64,000 nucleotides of DNA from Galeopsis tetrahit (lineage: Eukaryota > Streptophyta > Magnoliopsida > Lamiales > Lamiaceae), in assembly GCA_963675135.1 (NCBI GenBank), contig OY776120.1, forward strand, positions 60,446,063-60,510,062. The letters are read 5' to 3'. Below, one piece after another: positions 46,342 through 57,536 of the stretch; position 1 is the first letter of the stretch; every line of letters starts with the position of its first letter. The position numbers and the translations under genes were made by a program. Under the pieces are notes generated by a model that saw only the letters and a list, made by a program, of their open reading frames with translations, was not told where the DNA came from and did not search any database.

Positions 46342-47652
46342 CTCTTCATTTTCAAATGCCATTTGGCAGTCATCATCACTGTCACTGTTGGAGAACAGTC
46401 CATCATCAGAAGAGTAGACACTCTCTTCAATTGCTGATTCTCCAGCTACCATGGCCTTCCTGTTGTTCATCCTCTTGTCTCTTTTGTTTTGCCTTTCTTT
46501 TCTTTCTTTGGCACTTAGGTCAGGACAATCATACTGAAAGTGACCCTTTTTCTGGCAGTTGTAGCACACATCTTCATCATCATTTTTCTTTCTTGAGGAC
46601 TCCTTCCTTCTTGATGATGATGGTTCACCTTTGCTGTACTTCTTTTTATCAGCATTTCTGTCTTCTTTCTTTTCATCAGAGACTTTGTCCTCTGATTTGT
46701 TGTCAGGAGAACTGAATCTCCTTCTGGTTCTGTTGTCTTGGTAGAACTTCTTGTATCTACCAAATCTGGAGTTGAGCTTCTCAAATCTCCTTGCCATGAG
46801 TGCCAGCTCCTCCTTCATTTCAGATTTTGAAACAGATTGAGAAGATCTTTGAGAATTTTTCTTCTCTGTTTCAGTGGCTTTGAAGGAAACACCTTTGCTT
46901 GAGGAAGATGGCTCATCATGCACCTTATTTCTGTTGAGATCAAACTCATATGCTTTGAGTTCAGAGAATACTTGTTGCATTGGCATGTTGTCAAGATTGC
47001 TGGTATTTTGCATCATGACAGAATATATGTCCCACTTTGATGTGAGACTTCTCAGAATCTTCAAGGCAACTTCTCTTTTGGCATAGAACTTGCCCAAAGA
47101 ATTCATCTCTTTCATGATGTCAGTGAATCTGCCATCAAGATGATCAATAGTTTCATTTGGCGCCATAGTGAATTGCTCATACTTTTGGATAGCCACTTGA
47201 AGCTTGTTTTCCTTTATCTTTTGGGTACCTTCACACATAAGTGCTAGGGTATCCCAGATCTCCTTTGCTGTGGTGCAGTGATACACTCTTCCCATCACTG
47301 CATCTGGAATAGTCTGGTACAGGGTGTTCATAGCAATGTAGTTCAGATTGTGCCTTTTTCTCTCTTCTGCTGTCAGCTCATCCTCATCTTTTGGCAAAAG
47401 CTCCCTTGGGTCTGCTTTTTGAGCATCAGTGACCTTGGGATTGAGCTTGGTGAAGGTGAATGGTCCTCTAGTGATGACTTTGAGCATTTCATCATGCTGG
47501 CAGGCAAGATGTGCTCTCATCCTGATCTTCCAGAAATCATAATTCTCAATTGAGAACATTGGAAATTTGTGATGAGAAATATGATTGACTTGGTTTGGAC
47601 CCATGTTGTTGATGGTGTTGACAGCATCTCCTGGAACTACATTGTTAGCCAT
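45184..47652 (-). CDS. gag: Long Gag of element 4, intact frame
   Basis: Uninterrupted frame of 822 codons from ATG at 47652; an upstream in-frame codon at 47682 is less likely because element 2 starts at the MANN site. Residues 1-437: copia Gag domain (FSIENYD, KIRMRAHLACQHDEM, LKAYEFDLNR), basic region and zinc knuckle CYNCQKKGHFQYDC. Residues 438-822, encoded by the intron-like segment: acidic/Ser start, coiled coil (about 46290-45950), then a basic Pro/Asn/Arg-rich tail that could bind nucleic acid. The TGA at 45186-45184 overlaps the pol frame by -1. No perfect -1 slippery heptamer is in register. It is the only full-length open Gag here. Confidence 0.85.
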   Translation of the reverse strand: MANNVVPGDAVNTINNMGPNQVNHISHHKFPMFSIENYDFWKIRMRAHLACQHDEMLKVITRGPFTFTKLNPKVTDAQKADPRELLPKDEDELTAEERKRHNLNYIAMNTLYQTIPDAVMGRVYHCTTAKEIWDTLALMCEGTQKIKENKLQVAIQKYEQFTMAPNETIDHLDGRFTDIMKEMNSLGKFYAKREVALKILRSLTSKWDIYSVMMQNTSNLDNMPMQQVFSELKAYEFDLNRNKVHDEPSSSSKGVSFKATETEKKNSQRSSQSVSKSEMKEELALMARRFEKLNSRFGRYKKFYQDNRTRRRFSSPDNKSEDKVSDEKKEDRNADKKKYSKGEPSSSRRKESSRKKNDDEDVCYNCQKKGHFQYDCPDLSAKERKERQNKRDKRMNNRKAMVAGESAIEESVYSSDDGLFSNSDSDDDCQMAFENEEVCSSSNLSINTHESSEIHLDFEKLLEDFTRMQEVCNMALRENEQLRSKIKMSNLPESEVDIKSSELYQQIVREHGEISLKVSEQQKLIDEQSLILKKKDFDFRTLQAKFDNLSSEFDTLKLSEGSLKMKMSALNKSAKTIEEIQRFQRPFAQKGGLGYNPFEPSPGLSIASSSNSKMTFVRSVAQQNEMEVNQPLIKDKGKEIFIPAQVNNVPKPIPKEKVKGIAYRRNEVQKGRTNGRSTYLNSHQKSCPKSVQKRPTQMRQPQLNGLRPNPSDRYKTFRKPEPHMPRGKGHPNSYPQRSFQAAPKSSNFRRNVPRKFTNSPEPYKTNTYTQKAPKAFKGQTVYVDVNGNQVSHFESIRVIRQIWVPKGTANPLGPNTQRVPKF

Positions 47653-47782
47653 TTTTATACAGATAGATAAAGGAAAATACAAGTAGATTTTTCAGAAATT
47701 TGGATTAGTTCAGTGACCACAGAAGTAATGTGAGTTTTTGAAAAACAATTGACTCTTCAGAGACAGTGGTCTTTGAACCCCT

Positions 47783-47794
47783 GCTCTGATACCA
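47783..47794 (-). other. Primer binding site of element 4
   Basis: GCTCTGATACCA is the reverse complement of TGGTATCAGAGC, two bases from the LTR edge, as in element 2. Confidence 0.9.
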
Positions 47795-47796
47795 CT

Positions 47797-48523
47797 TGTT
47801 GGTCCTTGGTGGAGTATAACACAAGTGTATGGGGGGGGGGGAATGCACTTGTGTATGCAAATTCTTTTCTTTTTGACAAACTGGTCTTATCAGGCAAGTT
47901 GTCTCACAACTAGCCTGAGTGAGAACTTTGATAGATACTTGTCCTACTGATTACTATTGAGTGATCAGTTGGCTAAATATCTAAAAGAGTTGCTAAGTGC
48001 GGAATGTGGTTGGCCTTTGACTTAAAGAGATACTCCAATTTAATTTCTGAAAAATACAATTATCAGGGACTTTGTCCAAAACAGTTTTTCTTGACTTACT
48101 GAATTTTGGTCTTTGAAATAAGTTAGAATGTAAGTGAATAAAGAATGCAGTAAGTAAATAACACACAAGTTTATAGTGGTTCAGAGACTCAAGCTCCTAC
48201 ATCCACTTTCCCTGATTGAACAGGATAATTCCTTCACAATGGAATTAGCTTGTTTTATAGTGCCAAGGTGCACTGATCAACAACACTCTCTTAGTGTTTT
48301 GATCCCTAGGATAATCTGAGTCCTAGTGCTCAATCTCTCTGAGTTAAGACTGTGTTTCACAATAACAATCCTTAACTCCTCACTTCTACAACAAACTCTC
48401 TCTTCACTAAATGAGATAAGGGTTTGAGGTTTGGTTCCAACTAGTAGAGATATCTTTTACAATAAGAACAGTGTAAAGGTTTAGGATATCTCAATGCTAA
48501 GCTTTGGATGATTACAAGGTACC
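47797..48523 (-). repeat. Partial 5' LTR of element 4
   Basis: Reads as reverse complement of the last 720 bp or so of the element 2 LTR, starting at TGTTGGTCC. The hairpin arms ACACAAGTGTAT (47819-47830) and ATGCACTTGTGT (47843-47854) flank a G12 loop. Similarity ends near 48523, where plus-strand element 5 starts, so the LTR promoter half is missing. Confidence 0.85.
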
Positions 48524-51500
48524 TAAGACTTAACTTTTCTTGCAGGAAAGAAGGGACCTATACAGAAAAGGTGGTCAAGCAGGAGAAACTTGGTATATAG
48601 ATAGCGGATGTTCAACTCATATTACTGGAACCAAAACCCTGCTGACCAACTATACCGAAAAGAAAGGTCCAAAAGTCTTCTTTGGTGATAACGCGCACGG
48701 TAACACAAAAGGATATGGCACCCTGAAAAATGGTGACATTGAGGTACATGATGTATCATATGTAGAAGGTTTAAAGTTCAATTTATTATCAGTTTCTCAT
48801 TTTTGTGACACTGGTTACTCAGTAAAATTTTCTAAAGATGAGTGTATCATAAGTGATAAACGAACAAAACAAACCCTTCTAATAGGATCTAGAAAAGGTA
48901 GTATGTATCTTGCAAATTGGAACAACTGTCCTAAGGATACATGTCTGCTTGTGAAGAGCCCTAAAGATATCAGTTGGCTATGGCACAAACGTCTTAGTTA
49001 CTTGAACTTTAAGACTTTAAACAAGCTAGCAAGGGAATCCTTAGTTGATGGGATGCCTAATGAACTCTACTGTAAAGATCAGGTATGTGATGCATGTCAA
49101 CAAGGAAAGCAAACAAAGGTCTTCTTCAAGACCAAGAAGACAGCATCAACCAACAGAGTTCTGGAACTACTTCATATGGATCTCTTCGGACCAATCACTC
49201 CAACAACTCTCACAGGAAGGAAGTACACTCTCATTGTAGTAGATGACTACTCCAAATTTACTTGGGTTATCTTTCTTTACAAGAAGAGTGAGACTCAGCA
49301 GAAGCTTCCTGAACTATTGAAGAGAATCCAAGTAGAGAAAGGAGAACCTATTGTGAAAATCAGAAGTGACAAAGGCACTGAATTAATTAACTCTTATATT
49401 ATTGCCTATTGTACTTCTAATGGTATTCAACATGAGACAAGTGCAGCAAGGACACCACAACAGAATGGTGTAGCTGAAAGAAGAGTCAGAACACTTAAAG
49501 AAGCTGGAAGAACTCTTCTTGCTGAATTCTCAACCCCTAAGAGACTATGGGCAGAAGCCATCAACACAGCCTGTCACACCCAAAATAGGTCAGGTATTCA
49601 CAAAATTCATGAGAAAACCCCATATGAATTGTGGAAAGGTAGGAAACCTAGGGTATCTTACTTTCATATATTTGGTTGTAAGTGTTTCATTCACAACAAT
49701 GGGAAAAGTATGTTGAATGCTTTCGATGCCAAAGCAGATGAAGGGATATTCTTGGGATATTCCTCTACTAGAAAAGCATTTATAGTATTCAACAAACGAA
49801 CCCTTCTTGTGGAAGAAACACCTCATGTTATATTTGATGAATCTTGTGAAAAGAATGCAGTCTAGACACAGACTCAGCTGCAGAAAAGATGAGGAGGCTA
49901 GTGATCAAGTCTACACCAAAAGAGTTTATTGAAGTCAATGAACCATTCTTTGAAGATCCAGAGGAGGCTAAACCTCATAGACCTGTTACTAGATCTCAAA
50001 CCCAAGCTGAGCAAGCCGACCTAAATCAAGCTGCACAAATTCCAAATGCAAGGGGGAATGATCTTTTTGACACACAAGGTACAGATGATGATCGACCAAA
50101 TCAAGTCAACCCTCTTGACAACACTAGAACATATGAGAATCCTAACTCATCTAGTGCAAATACACCGGTGAGGAATACATGGAGAAACAACCATCCATCA
50201 AACCTCATCCTAGGAGGAGCAGACTCAGGTGTCAAGACAAGAAGACAACTGAATCAGAACCCCCAGTCATCTATGTTCTGCTGGTGTGCTTTTCTATCCA
50301 ATATTGAACAAGCTGACATAGAAGAAGCAATGACAAATAGCAATTGGATCACTGCTATGCAAGAAGAACTAAACCAATTCGAACGCAATGAAGTGTGGGA
50401 ATTGGTAGATCGTCCTAAAAACCACAATGTAGTAGGAACAAAGTGGGTATTCAAGAATAAGAAGGACGAGAATGATGTGATAACTAGATATAAAGCAAGG
50501 CTAGTTGCAAAAGGCTACTTACAATCTGAAGGAATTGACTACGATGAAACCTTTGCCCCAGTAGCCAGACTAGAAGTTATTCGACTATTTCTAGCTTATG
50601 CATCATATATGGGCTTCAAGGTATATCAAATGGATGTCAAAAGCGCCTTCCTAAATGGTATTCTGGTAGAAAAAGTGTATGTAGAGCAGCCCCCAGGCTT
50701 TGAAAAAGGAGATCAAGTATATCGTCTGAAGAAGGCTCTCTATGGTCTGAAGCAAGCCCCTAGAGCTTGGTATGACACATTGTCACAATTCCTTCTTGAC
50801 AATGGATACACTAAAGGCAAGGTTGACAGAACACTTTTCAGAATACAAGAAGGAGAAGATATTCTAATGGTGCAAATATATGTAGATGATATTATATTTG
50901 GATCACCCAATCAAGAAATGTGCAAGAAGTTCTCTGAACTAATGCAAGAAAATTTTGAAATGAGCATGATGGGTGAGATGAACTACTTCCTAGGACTTCA
51001 AGTCAAGCAAAGTCCAGAAGGGATCTTCATCAATCAGTCCAAATATACCAAGAGCCTATTAGAAAGATTCAAAGCAAGACTGCAAGGATTCCAATGATGA
51101 CCTCATTCAAAATGGAACCGGATGAGTCTGGAAAAGCAGTTGATCAAGCTGAATATAGAGCACTTATTGGATCTCTCTTATATCTTACAGCAAGCAGACC
51201 AGACATAACTTTTGTTGTAGGAGTATGTGCTAGATTTCAAGCCAACCCAAAGCAAAGTCATCTAGAAGCAGCAAGAAAGATTCTCAAGTACCTAAAAGGA
51301 ATAGTCAACTTAGGACTATGGTACCCTGCTAATGACAATCTAGAATTGAGGGGATACTCTGACTATGGTGGATGCAGAATAGATAGGAAGTCCACTTCTA
51401 GAACCAATCAATTTTTAGGCAACAAGCTGATTTCATGGTTCTCAAAAAAGCAAACCTCTGTTGCAACCTCTACCACTGAGGCAGAATACATGGCAGCTGG

Positions 51501-51810
51501 AAGTTGTTGTAGTCAGCTACTCTGGCTGGTCCAACAACTAAAAGACTACAATGTAGAAGCAAGAGAAGTCCTTATCTACTGTGATAGCAGCAGTGCCATT
51601 GCCATCACTCAAAATCCAGTCCTTCACACAAGATGTAAGCATGTCGACATTAGACATCACTTTATAAGAGATCATCTTGAAAAGAAGGATATCAAGATGG
51701 AGAAAATTCACACAGATATCCAAAGAGCAGATATCTTGACTAAGCCCTTAGCTGAAGAAAGATTTAAGAACCTATGCTACAGCTTAGGACTTCTTGTTCC
51801 AAGTTTATGA
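48524..51810 (+). pseudogene. pol: Pol of element 5, two frameshifts
   Basis: Begins with the last Gag codons and an in-frame TAA before TTGCAG. Then protease WYIDSGCSTHITG (about 48591), pre-integrase LWHKRLSYLNF and CDACQQG, integrase core HMDLFGPI, VVDDYSKFTW, IRSDKGTELIN, and PQQNGVAERRVRT with catalytic Glu, C-terminal YFHIFGCKCFI, RT with YVDDIIFG (about 50876), RNase H and end ILTKPLAEERF at 51810. Defects: a one-base frameshift near 49861 in the integrase-RT linker, a frameshift near 51085, and a 6-bp loss that shortens GYSDADYGGC to GYSDYGGC near 51360, removing an acidic residue of RNase H. The TAA in frame with pol differs from element 4, where pol is in the -1 frame. Confidence 0.92.
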
Positions 51811-53620
51811 TGTATAAGGCCAGCTGAGAAGACCTCAGCTAATACAACTGCAGCAGACTAGGAAATAATCAGATGAGGTGAATAGACACCCTCATCTTCA
51901 GGTAAGTATTTTGCCAATGAAGACAAATAAAGCTGAGGGAAAACATAGAGTTATTAAATCAAGGGGGAATCCATGATACCTTAAGAATCCTTGATAAAAT
52001 ACTCTATCATCTGCATTTCATAATATATATATTTATCTCCAGAAAAGTTGAACAAAGTTAATTGAAGAATGTACTCAAGCAGTGTATATACATGTATAAT
52101 AATAAACTATTCTTCATAAAATATTTTATTACTATACATACATACAGTATACAATTGAGCCCCACTTGGTTGGATTAATACACCATCCTCACCGACTCAA
52201 CAGTATACATATTGAGTACGGACTTCAAATAACTCATGCTCAAATTTATAATTTTTGCATTCCATAAGATAAAGCCTGAATATCTTTAAATGTGAACCCT
52301 TAGATCAAGAATCTCATTGTTGATCTTTAGAAGTAACCTTTTTAGAAATTCAGACCTATCAACTCACTATTTTTATCATCTTTCACTCCTCCATCTCATC
52401 TCTACCTCTATAAAAGGAGGCATTCATGAGAATCACTGAAACAACACAAAATCACTAACTCTTATCTTTGTTTCAGGTATGGAGAAAATCGAAAGAAAAG
52501 AATGTAATGGACATCATCCCTCAACCAAAGTCATGGGTGAAGGAGATGAAAATCTGTCCAGCAGATGGAGATGATGCAGACAAGCTTACTTGGCTCGCTC
52601 AACATATGTATGCGCTGAAAAGAAAAGATAGGAGATAAGTTCTTGTTGAAAAGAAAAGAAAGGAGAGATGCAAAGGACAAAGTAGCAAACAAGCAGAGCT
52701 TCTTCTCCAGGGGGAAGTTCTTCATGGAGAGCTTGTTGCCAAAGGATACTTTGTCAAAGGAAATCAAGAAGATCAATCTCTACCTTTCTCTTCAAACTTC
52801 ATTTAAGCACCTTCCAATCTTCTCCCTCCTACAAGAGAGGAAGATGAGGCGAAGAAATTCAACAAGGACACATTAGATGCTACATTCCATCTGATGGTGA
52901 GGGCAACCTGAGCCAGTGGAATTTCATCTAGGCTGATCAGCTACATATTGTTAAGATGATTCCACATGGTTAAGGGGGAATTGCTGAAAGATCCACCAAA
53001 CCAGGTTGGATAAGCGTTCACAGAAGATTTACTCAGCAACCCCTACTCAGCTGATCAGAAGACCAACTCAGCTGACTAGAAGACTTCCAAGAAATATCAG
53101 CAGACCTTTTCAAGAAAATCAGAAGACATACTCTGCTGATCAGATCACTCTTATTCAATGAAAATCTAATGATTATATGTTTGATCATGTAATTCATTCA
53201 AGATTTATTTCTGAATGTAATTAAGGAATTCGACCTATATAAGGAATACATTTTACTTATAGAAAAACGGCCTTGAATGATCCATATTACTGAAATTAGT
53301 CTCAACGGCTATTTTTGGTAGTGATGTCATTAGTACTCAATTACAATTTTGCCAACAAATCAACAATAGACACATGGCACGTTTAGCCGGCAAAATTAAA
53401 GGAATTGGCTGAAGACGAAGAAGGGAATTGTTGAGAGTTACTCCTCACAAAACCATTTTTGACCGTTGTACCAATACACAATTCGAGATCTGCTTGAGTA
53501 TATATACAAACCCTAAGCCATTCCTCAAACCCTTTCGCTCTCAAAACTCAAATACGCACTCAATCACTACTCGTTCTGAATCTTTACCAATTCATCTAAA
53601 CTTATCTACCAACACTCAGA
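51811..53620 (+). other. Pol-ORF3 interval of element 5
   Basis: Long non-coding interval. Purine tracts TCAAGGGGGAATCC (51959-51972) and TTAAGGGGGAATTG (52970-52983). TATAAAAGG near 52408. Closest to ORF3, CCGTTG (53463-53468) and TATATATAC (53499-53507), about 120 bp before the ATG at 53621, followed by a C/A-rich leader. Small ORFs at 52490-52870 have no recognisable domain. Confidence 0.5.
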
Positions 53621-56600
53621 ATGGGGATCATTGAAATTTATGATGAGAAGACCAAGATCACTGGCACTCTCGATGCAGCAAAGTGGTCGAATGAAGGGAA
53701 GATATTCACTGAGAATGCTCTGTTTTTCAAGGGCAAACACACTGCTGAGAACAAGGAGATTCTTCTTCGATGTCTCAATCTAAATCTTCGTGAATTTCTG
53801 GAAGCAGCACCTACTAATGTCTATGAGCAAGATGTGCTGGCATTTTATTCGAATATTGTGTCCAAAGGTTCGTATGTTGAAAGTTCAATGGGTAGACACA
53901 AGGTCAGCATCACTCGAGAAGTTCTCAAGGACCTATTTGATCTACCTATGGGGAGGATCAACATCTCTACCTACATTATGGGAAGAGAAAAGGAATATAT
54001 CGAGATGTTTACTGGTGGAAGAGTCAAGGTCATTAATGCCTCTGGAGTTAAGAAGTCCCAACTTGACTTAAAGTTCCAAACTTTGATGGACATAGCAGGC
54101 AAGATGCTGCTAGGCAATACGTTCAGTCATGATGCAGTTACCACTCTGAAAGTTAGAGTTATGGCTGTCATTTGGGATCAAATCGATGAAGATTGGCAAG
54201 AGCTCTTCTTGGATAGAATTGCTCTTGAAGCTAAGAAGGTCTCTCTGGATTTGCAATCTAAGGAGTGGAAAGTGACATCCACAGTCAGCTTTGTCAACAA
54301 GCTGAGTATCATCCTCCCAGAGATTCTCCCAAAGAAGTATAAGATGGGACCAGCAAAGAAGTTCCACTCATCCAAGTATTACCTGAAGAAAGAAGCTCTT
54401 GCTGAGGCAGAAAGGTTGAAGGAGGAGAAGATGAAATTGGCTTAATCATCCTCAAAAGATGCAGTTGAAGAGAAAGAATAGTCTGTGCAGGACTCTACTG
54501 AAGAAGATGAGGAGCACTCCAAGGAAAAGGCTCATTAGAAGACTGCTGCTGATGATGATGACAATCAAACCCTAGCCTAAAGAAGGTATCTGATCAGATC
54601 TGGGCTCATTTCCCCATCTGATTCAGATGCCACTCCATCAACCTCTCCTTTGAAGAAGGCAGGTACCTCTTCTACCTCCCTTACAATTACTCCTTCAACA
54701 TTGTCTAAGGGTCAGAAGAGAAAGAAGACTACTTCTTCTTTCACCAAAAAGTCAAAGAAATCCAGGCTCCCTACTCCCATGAGCATAGCTCCAATATCAT
54801 CCTTTGACCCTACTGAAACTGCCAACCCTTTTGAACCCTCAAACACTGTTTCCCAAACCCCTGCTGATACTCACTCAGCAGAGGAACTAGCCAAGAAAAC
54901 TCAATCTCCCAGCCTCCAAACAACATCTGATCCTGTAATTCAGAAAACTCAACTCTCTACTGATATACAACCAGCAGAGGACCAAACTCAGAGATCACAA
55001 CCATCTACTGATCCACAAACAGCAGATAAACCAACCAAGCAAATCCAAAACCCTGCTGATGTAGAACCCACAGAAGAACAATCACATCCCCCTATCCAAC
55101 TCACATATATCACTTCCCAAACCCTGCTGATACTCACACAGCAGAGGAATCTGTCCCAATAACTCAATCCCCTAATCCCAATACCTCACCTGCACCAGAA
55201 GACCTGGCACCAGCAGATCCCTCTCAATCTCAGTCTCAGTATAGCATGGTGCACTATCCAATGTGCACAAGGGAGAAGATCATGAGAATGAAGATAGCGA
55301 ACCTGCTCAGGTCTACTATACCTGAAATTGATGAGGAGTTAATCAAATTTGAGCAAGTTTTAAGGATATGTACTAGGATTGAACTCAGAAGGGATGAGGT
55401 TGATGACTTGCTTGAAGTCATGGAAGGAATGGGAGGAAAAGCTAACTTCCTCGACTGGGAATTGGAGCAGAAAGAGGTTGCTCAAGTCCAGTCATTCACT
55501 GAGCTGCTACAAACAGAGGCCCTTTCCAGGGTATGCAAAAGGATTTTAGGAGTCCCCTTTGAGGATCCCTCTGTACCAGAAGTCTCAACAGATCACCTGG
55601 TAGCCGACAAAGCTTTGGCAGATGACTCAGCTGCACCAGCTGAGACAGAGGAAAAGGAAGTCTTAACCATACCAGCTCACTTCCTGCCTAAGGATGACCT
55701 TACACACTTCATCGAACACCCATATCACAAAGGAAGAAGAATTCTTACCCATCTGGTTGATGCTACTACCAGCTTCCTAAATGAAGAGTACCTATCAGCT
55801 GAAGAGAGAGGCAAGGCATTGGTGGTCTATTCTACAATTCCACCATCACAAACACAAGGTACTGCCACCACCTCTACTTCATCTGTTAACTATAAGGCAG
55901 ACATATGCTCTCAGGTCAAAGAAGCAATAGACTTGCACTTTGAGAAAGGATTAGGCATACAACTAGCAAGGTATGTTGAGAAAGCTGTTCAAGAGCAGAG
56001 GACTCGTCTCACCAACCAAATTATTGATGTTGAGGACAAATTTGGTGAGGCACTTCATCATCAGATAGAAGAGTATCTTAACACTAAGATGAAGAAGTCA
56101 GCTGACAGATCAAAAATATTTGTTGATCTTTATGCGAATGAGATAAACCGTATGGAGAACACCAACAAAACCAGACTTGAAGATGCTGAAACACGAGCCA
56201 CTCAAGGTCAAGCTCTCCTTCAATCAGCTGTTGAGGAGAATGAGAAACTACGGACTCAGCTGAAGGAGACAGCAGACAAAGTGGAATCACTAACAGCTAA
56301 GCTGGAAGCTGCCACTTCCTCAAATTCTCATGCTCAAGTTCTAGAGCACAGCATCTCCCATCTGACACATGTAAGCAAAGTCAATGCCATGGCCCTGAAG
56401 CAGACTCTACATGTGGAAATTCTGAATGCCATGAAACCTTTTGCGGCTTCTCTTGCTGAAGCCAAAAAGGGGGAGGATGTATTGATAAAAGCTCTGGAGA
56501 AGTCTACTGCACAGCAAGCTAAACTGGTAGTAACACAAGACAACCTGAATGAAACCTTGGGAGGTTTAAAAAGCAAAATCAAGAACAGACAAGGCAAAGA

Positions 56601-57312
56601 AGCTTTTCAAGAAGAAACCCAAGGTCCGGCCAAGAATCTGCAACTCACTGCACCAGAAGAACAAACTGTTGAAAAGAGAATGACAAGAAAAAGAAAGGCA
56701 GATGAGCAAGCAAAGGCAGATAAGAAAGCATCAGTTCCAGCAGAGTCTTCTGCAGAAGATAAAGAGGCTCTAGAACTGAAGAAGAGAAAGATGCTTGAAG
56801 CTCAAGAGCTTAAGCAAAAGAAGCTTAATGATGCGAAGGCAGTCAAGGCCAAGTTTGATAGAAATGTGGCCAAACTCAGGAAAGCACTGAAAGATAAAGA
56901 GAAAGAAGAGAGTGCTCAAGTAACTGATAGCACATATGTGGACATGATGATTCTTCAAGATGAGCTACCAAGATGGTACCCTCTGAAAAAGAAATGGCAG
57001 ATTCAACACCATATAGTGAGAAAATTTGGCCCTCTCTCTACTTATGAAGAAGAATTCCTTCAATTCTCCCAGTTCATGGAAATTGAAGACCAAGTGCTCT
57101 GGACAGAAGTAGTCAAGATAGCCAAAGAGCTCGGCTGCAGAATCCTAACTCCTGAAGAACCTAAATGGGATACACCTACTCTGGGATCTGGAAGAACAGA
57201 CATGGTAGAAGTCAAACAGATTCTGGAGAAGATTTATCTTGAAGAGAATGTTACAGACCTACAACACATGGAAGATGTTCGCGTTCGTCTGTACCTTGCC
57301 TTCCGCATCTAA
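53621..57312 (+). pseudogene. ORF3 of element 5, broken
   Basis: ATG at 53621. N-terminal domain (53621-54440): FFKGKHTAENKEILL, FLEAAPTNVYEQDVLAFYS, ITREVLKDLFDLPMG, LKVRVMAVIWDQ. It shares layout and the RVMAVI block with family A ORF3 but little else. Four in-frame stops cluster at 54443, 54479, 54536 and 54578; the frame then reopens through a Thr/Pro/Gln-rich linker, shifts near 55110-55160, and is open to 57312. The C-terminal half has MVHYPMCTREK, LDWELEQKE, a long coiled coil (about 56130-56920) and PRWYPLKKKW. No signal peptide or membrane span is visible. Function unknown; its similarity to the ORF3 of element 6 shows it is a fixed part of family B. Confidence 0.85.
56461..56475 (+). 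promoter_or_regulatory. Internal polypurine-like tract in ORF3 (element 5)
   Basis: GCCAAAAAGGGGGAG, coding AKKGE, at the same place relative to the coiled coil as in family A. Confidence 0.6.
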
Positions 57313-57520
57313 ACCATTGAAGACCTGATGAAGACTACTTATGAAAGTTCAAGAGACTAACACTTGTAATATGTAAAACTCCAAATATGCTATTCAAGTA
57401 TTAGTTCTTTTTACTTACAAGACAAACCCTCATTGTCTTCATCAGAAAACTTCATTTTTAAAGATTTACAAACTCTTATCTCATTCATTAAGAGAATTTA
57501 TCAGTATAGTTTTGGCTTCA
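57313..57520 (+). other. 3' untranslated region of element 5
   Basis: Short non-coding stretch between the ORF3 stop and the terminal polypurine tract, much shorter than in element 3. Confidence 0.6.
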
Positions 57521-57536
57521 TCAAAAAGGGAGAAAT
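57521..57536 (+). promoter_or_regulatory. Terminal polypurine tract of element 5
   Basis: TCAAAAAGGGAGAAAT directly before TGTTGGG. Upstream TTTTGGCTTCA matches the context of the element 3 tract. Confidence 0.85.

Larger units (their letters stand above)
36386..48523 (-). mobile_element. Sirevirus-like copia, element 4 (family A, both ends truncated)
   Basis: On the minus strand: partial 5' LTR (48523-47797), primer site, long gag, pol, and full ORF3. The 3' untranslated region and 3' LTR are missing after 36386, and the 5' LTR is cut at about 48523, where element 5 begins on the other strand. It is close to element 2 and lies in inverted orientation to it. Confidence 0.92.
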
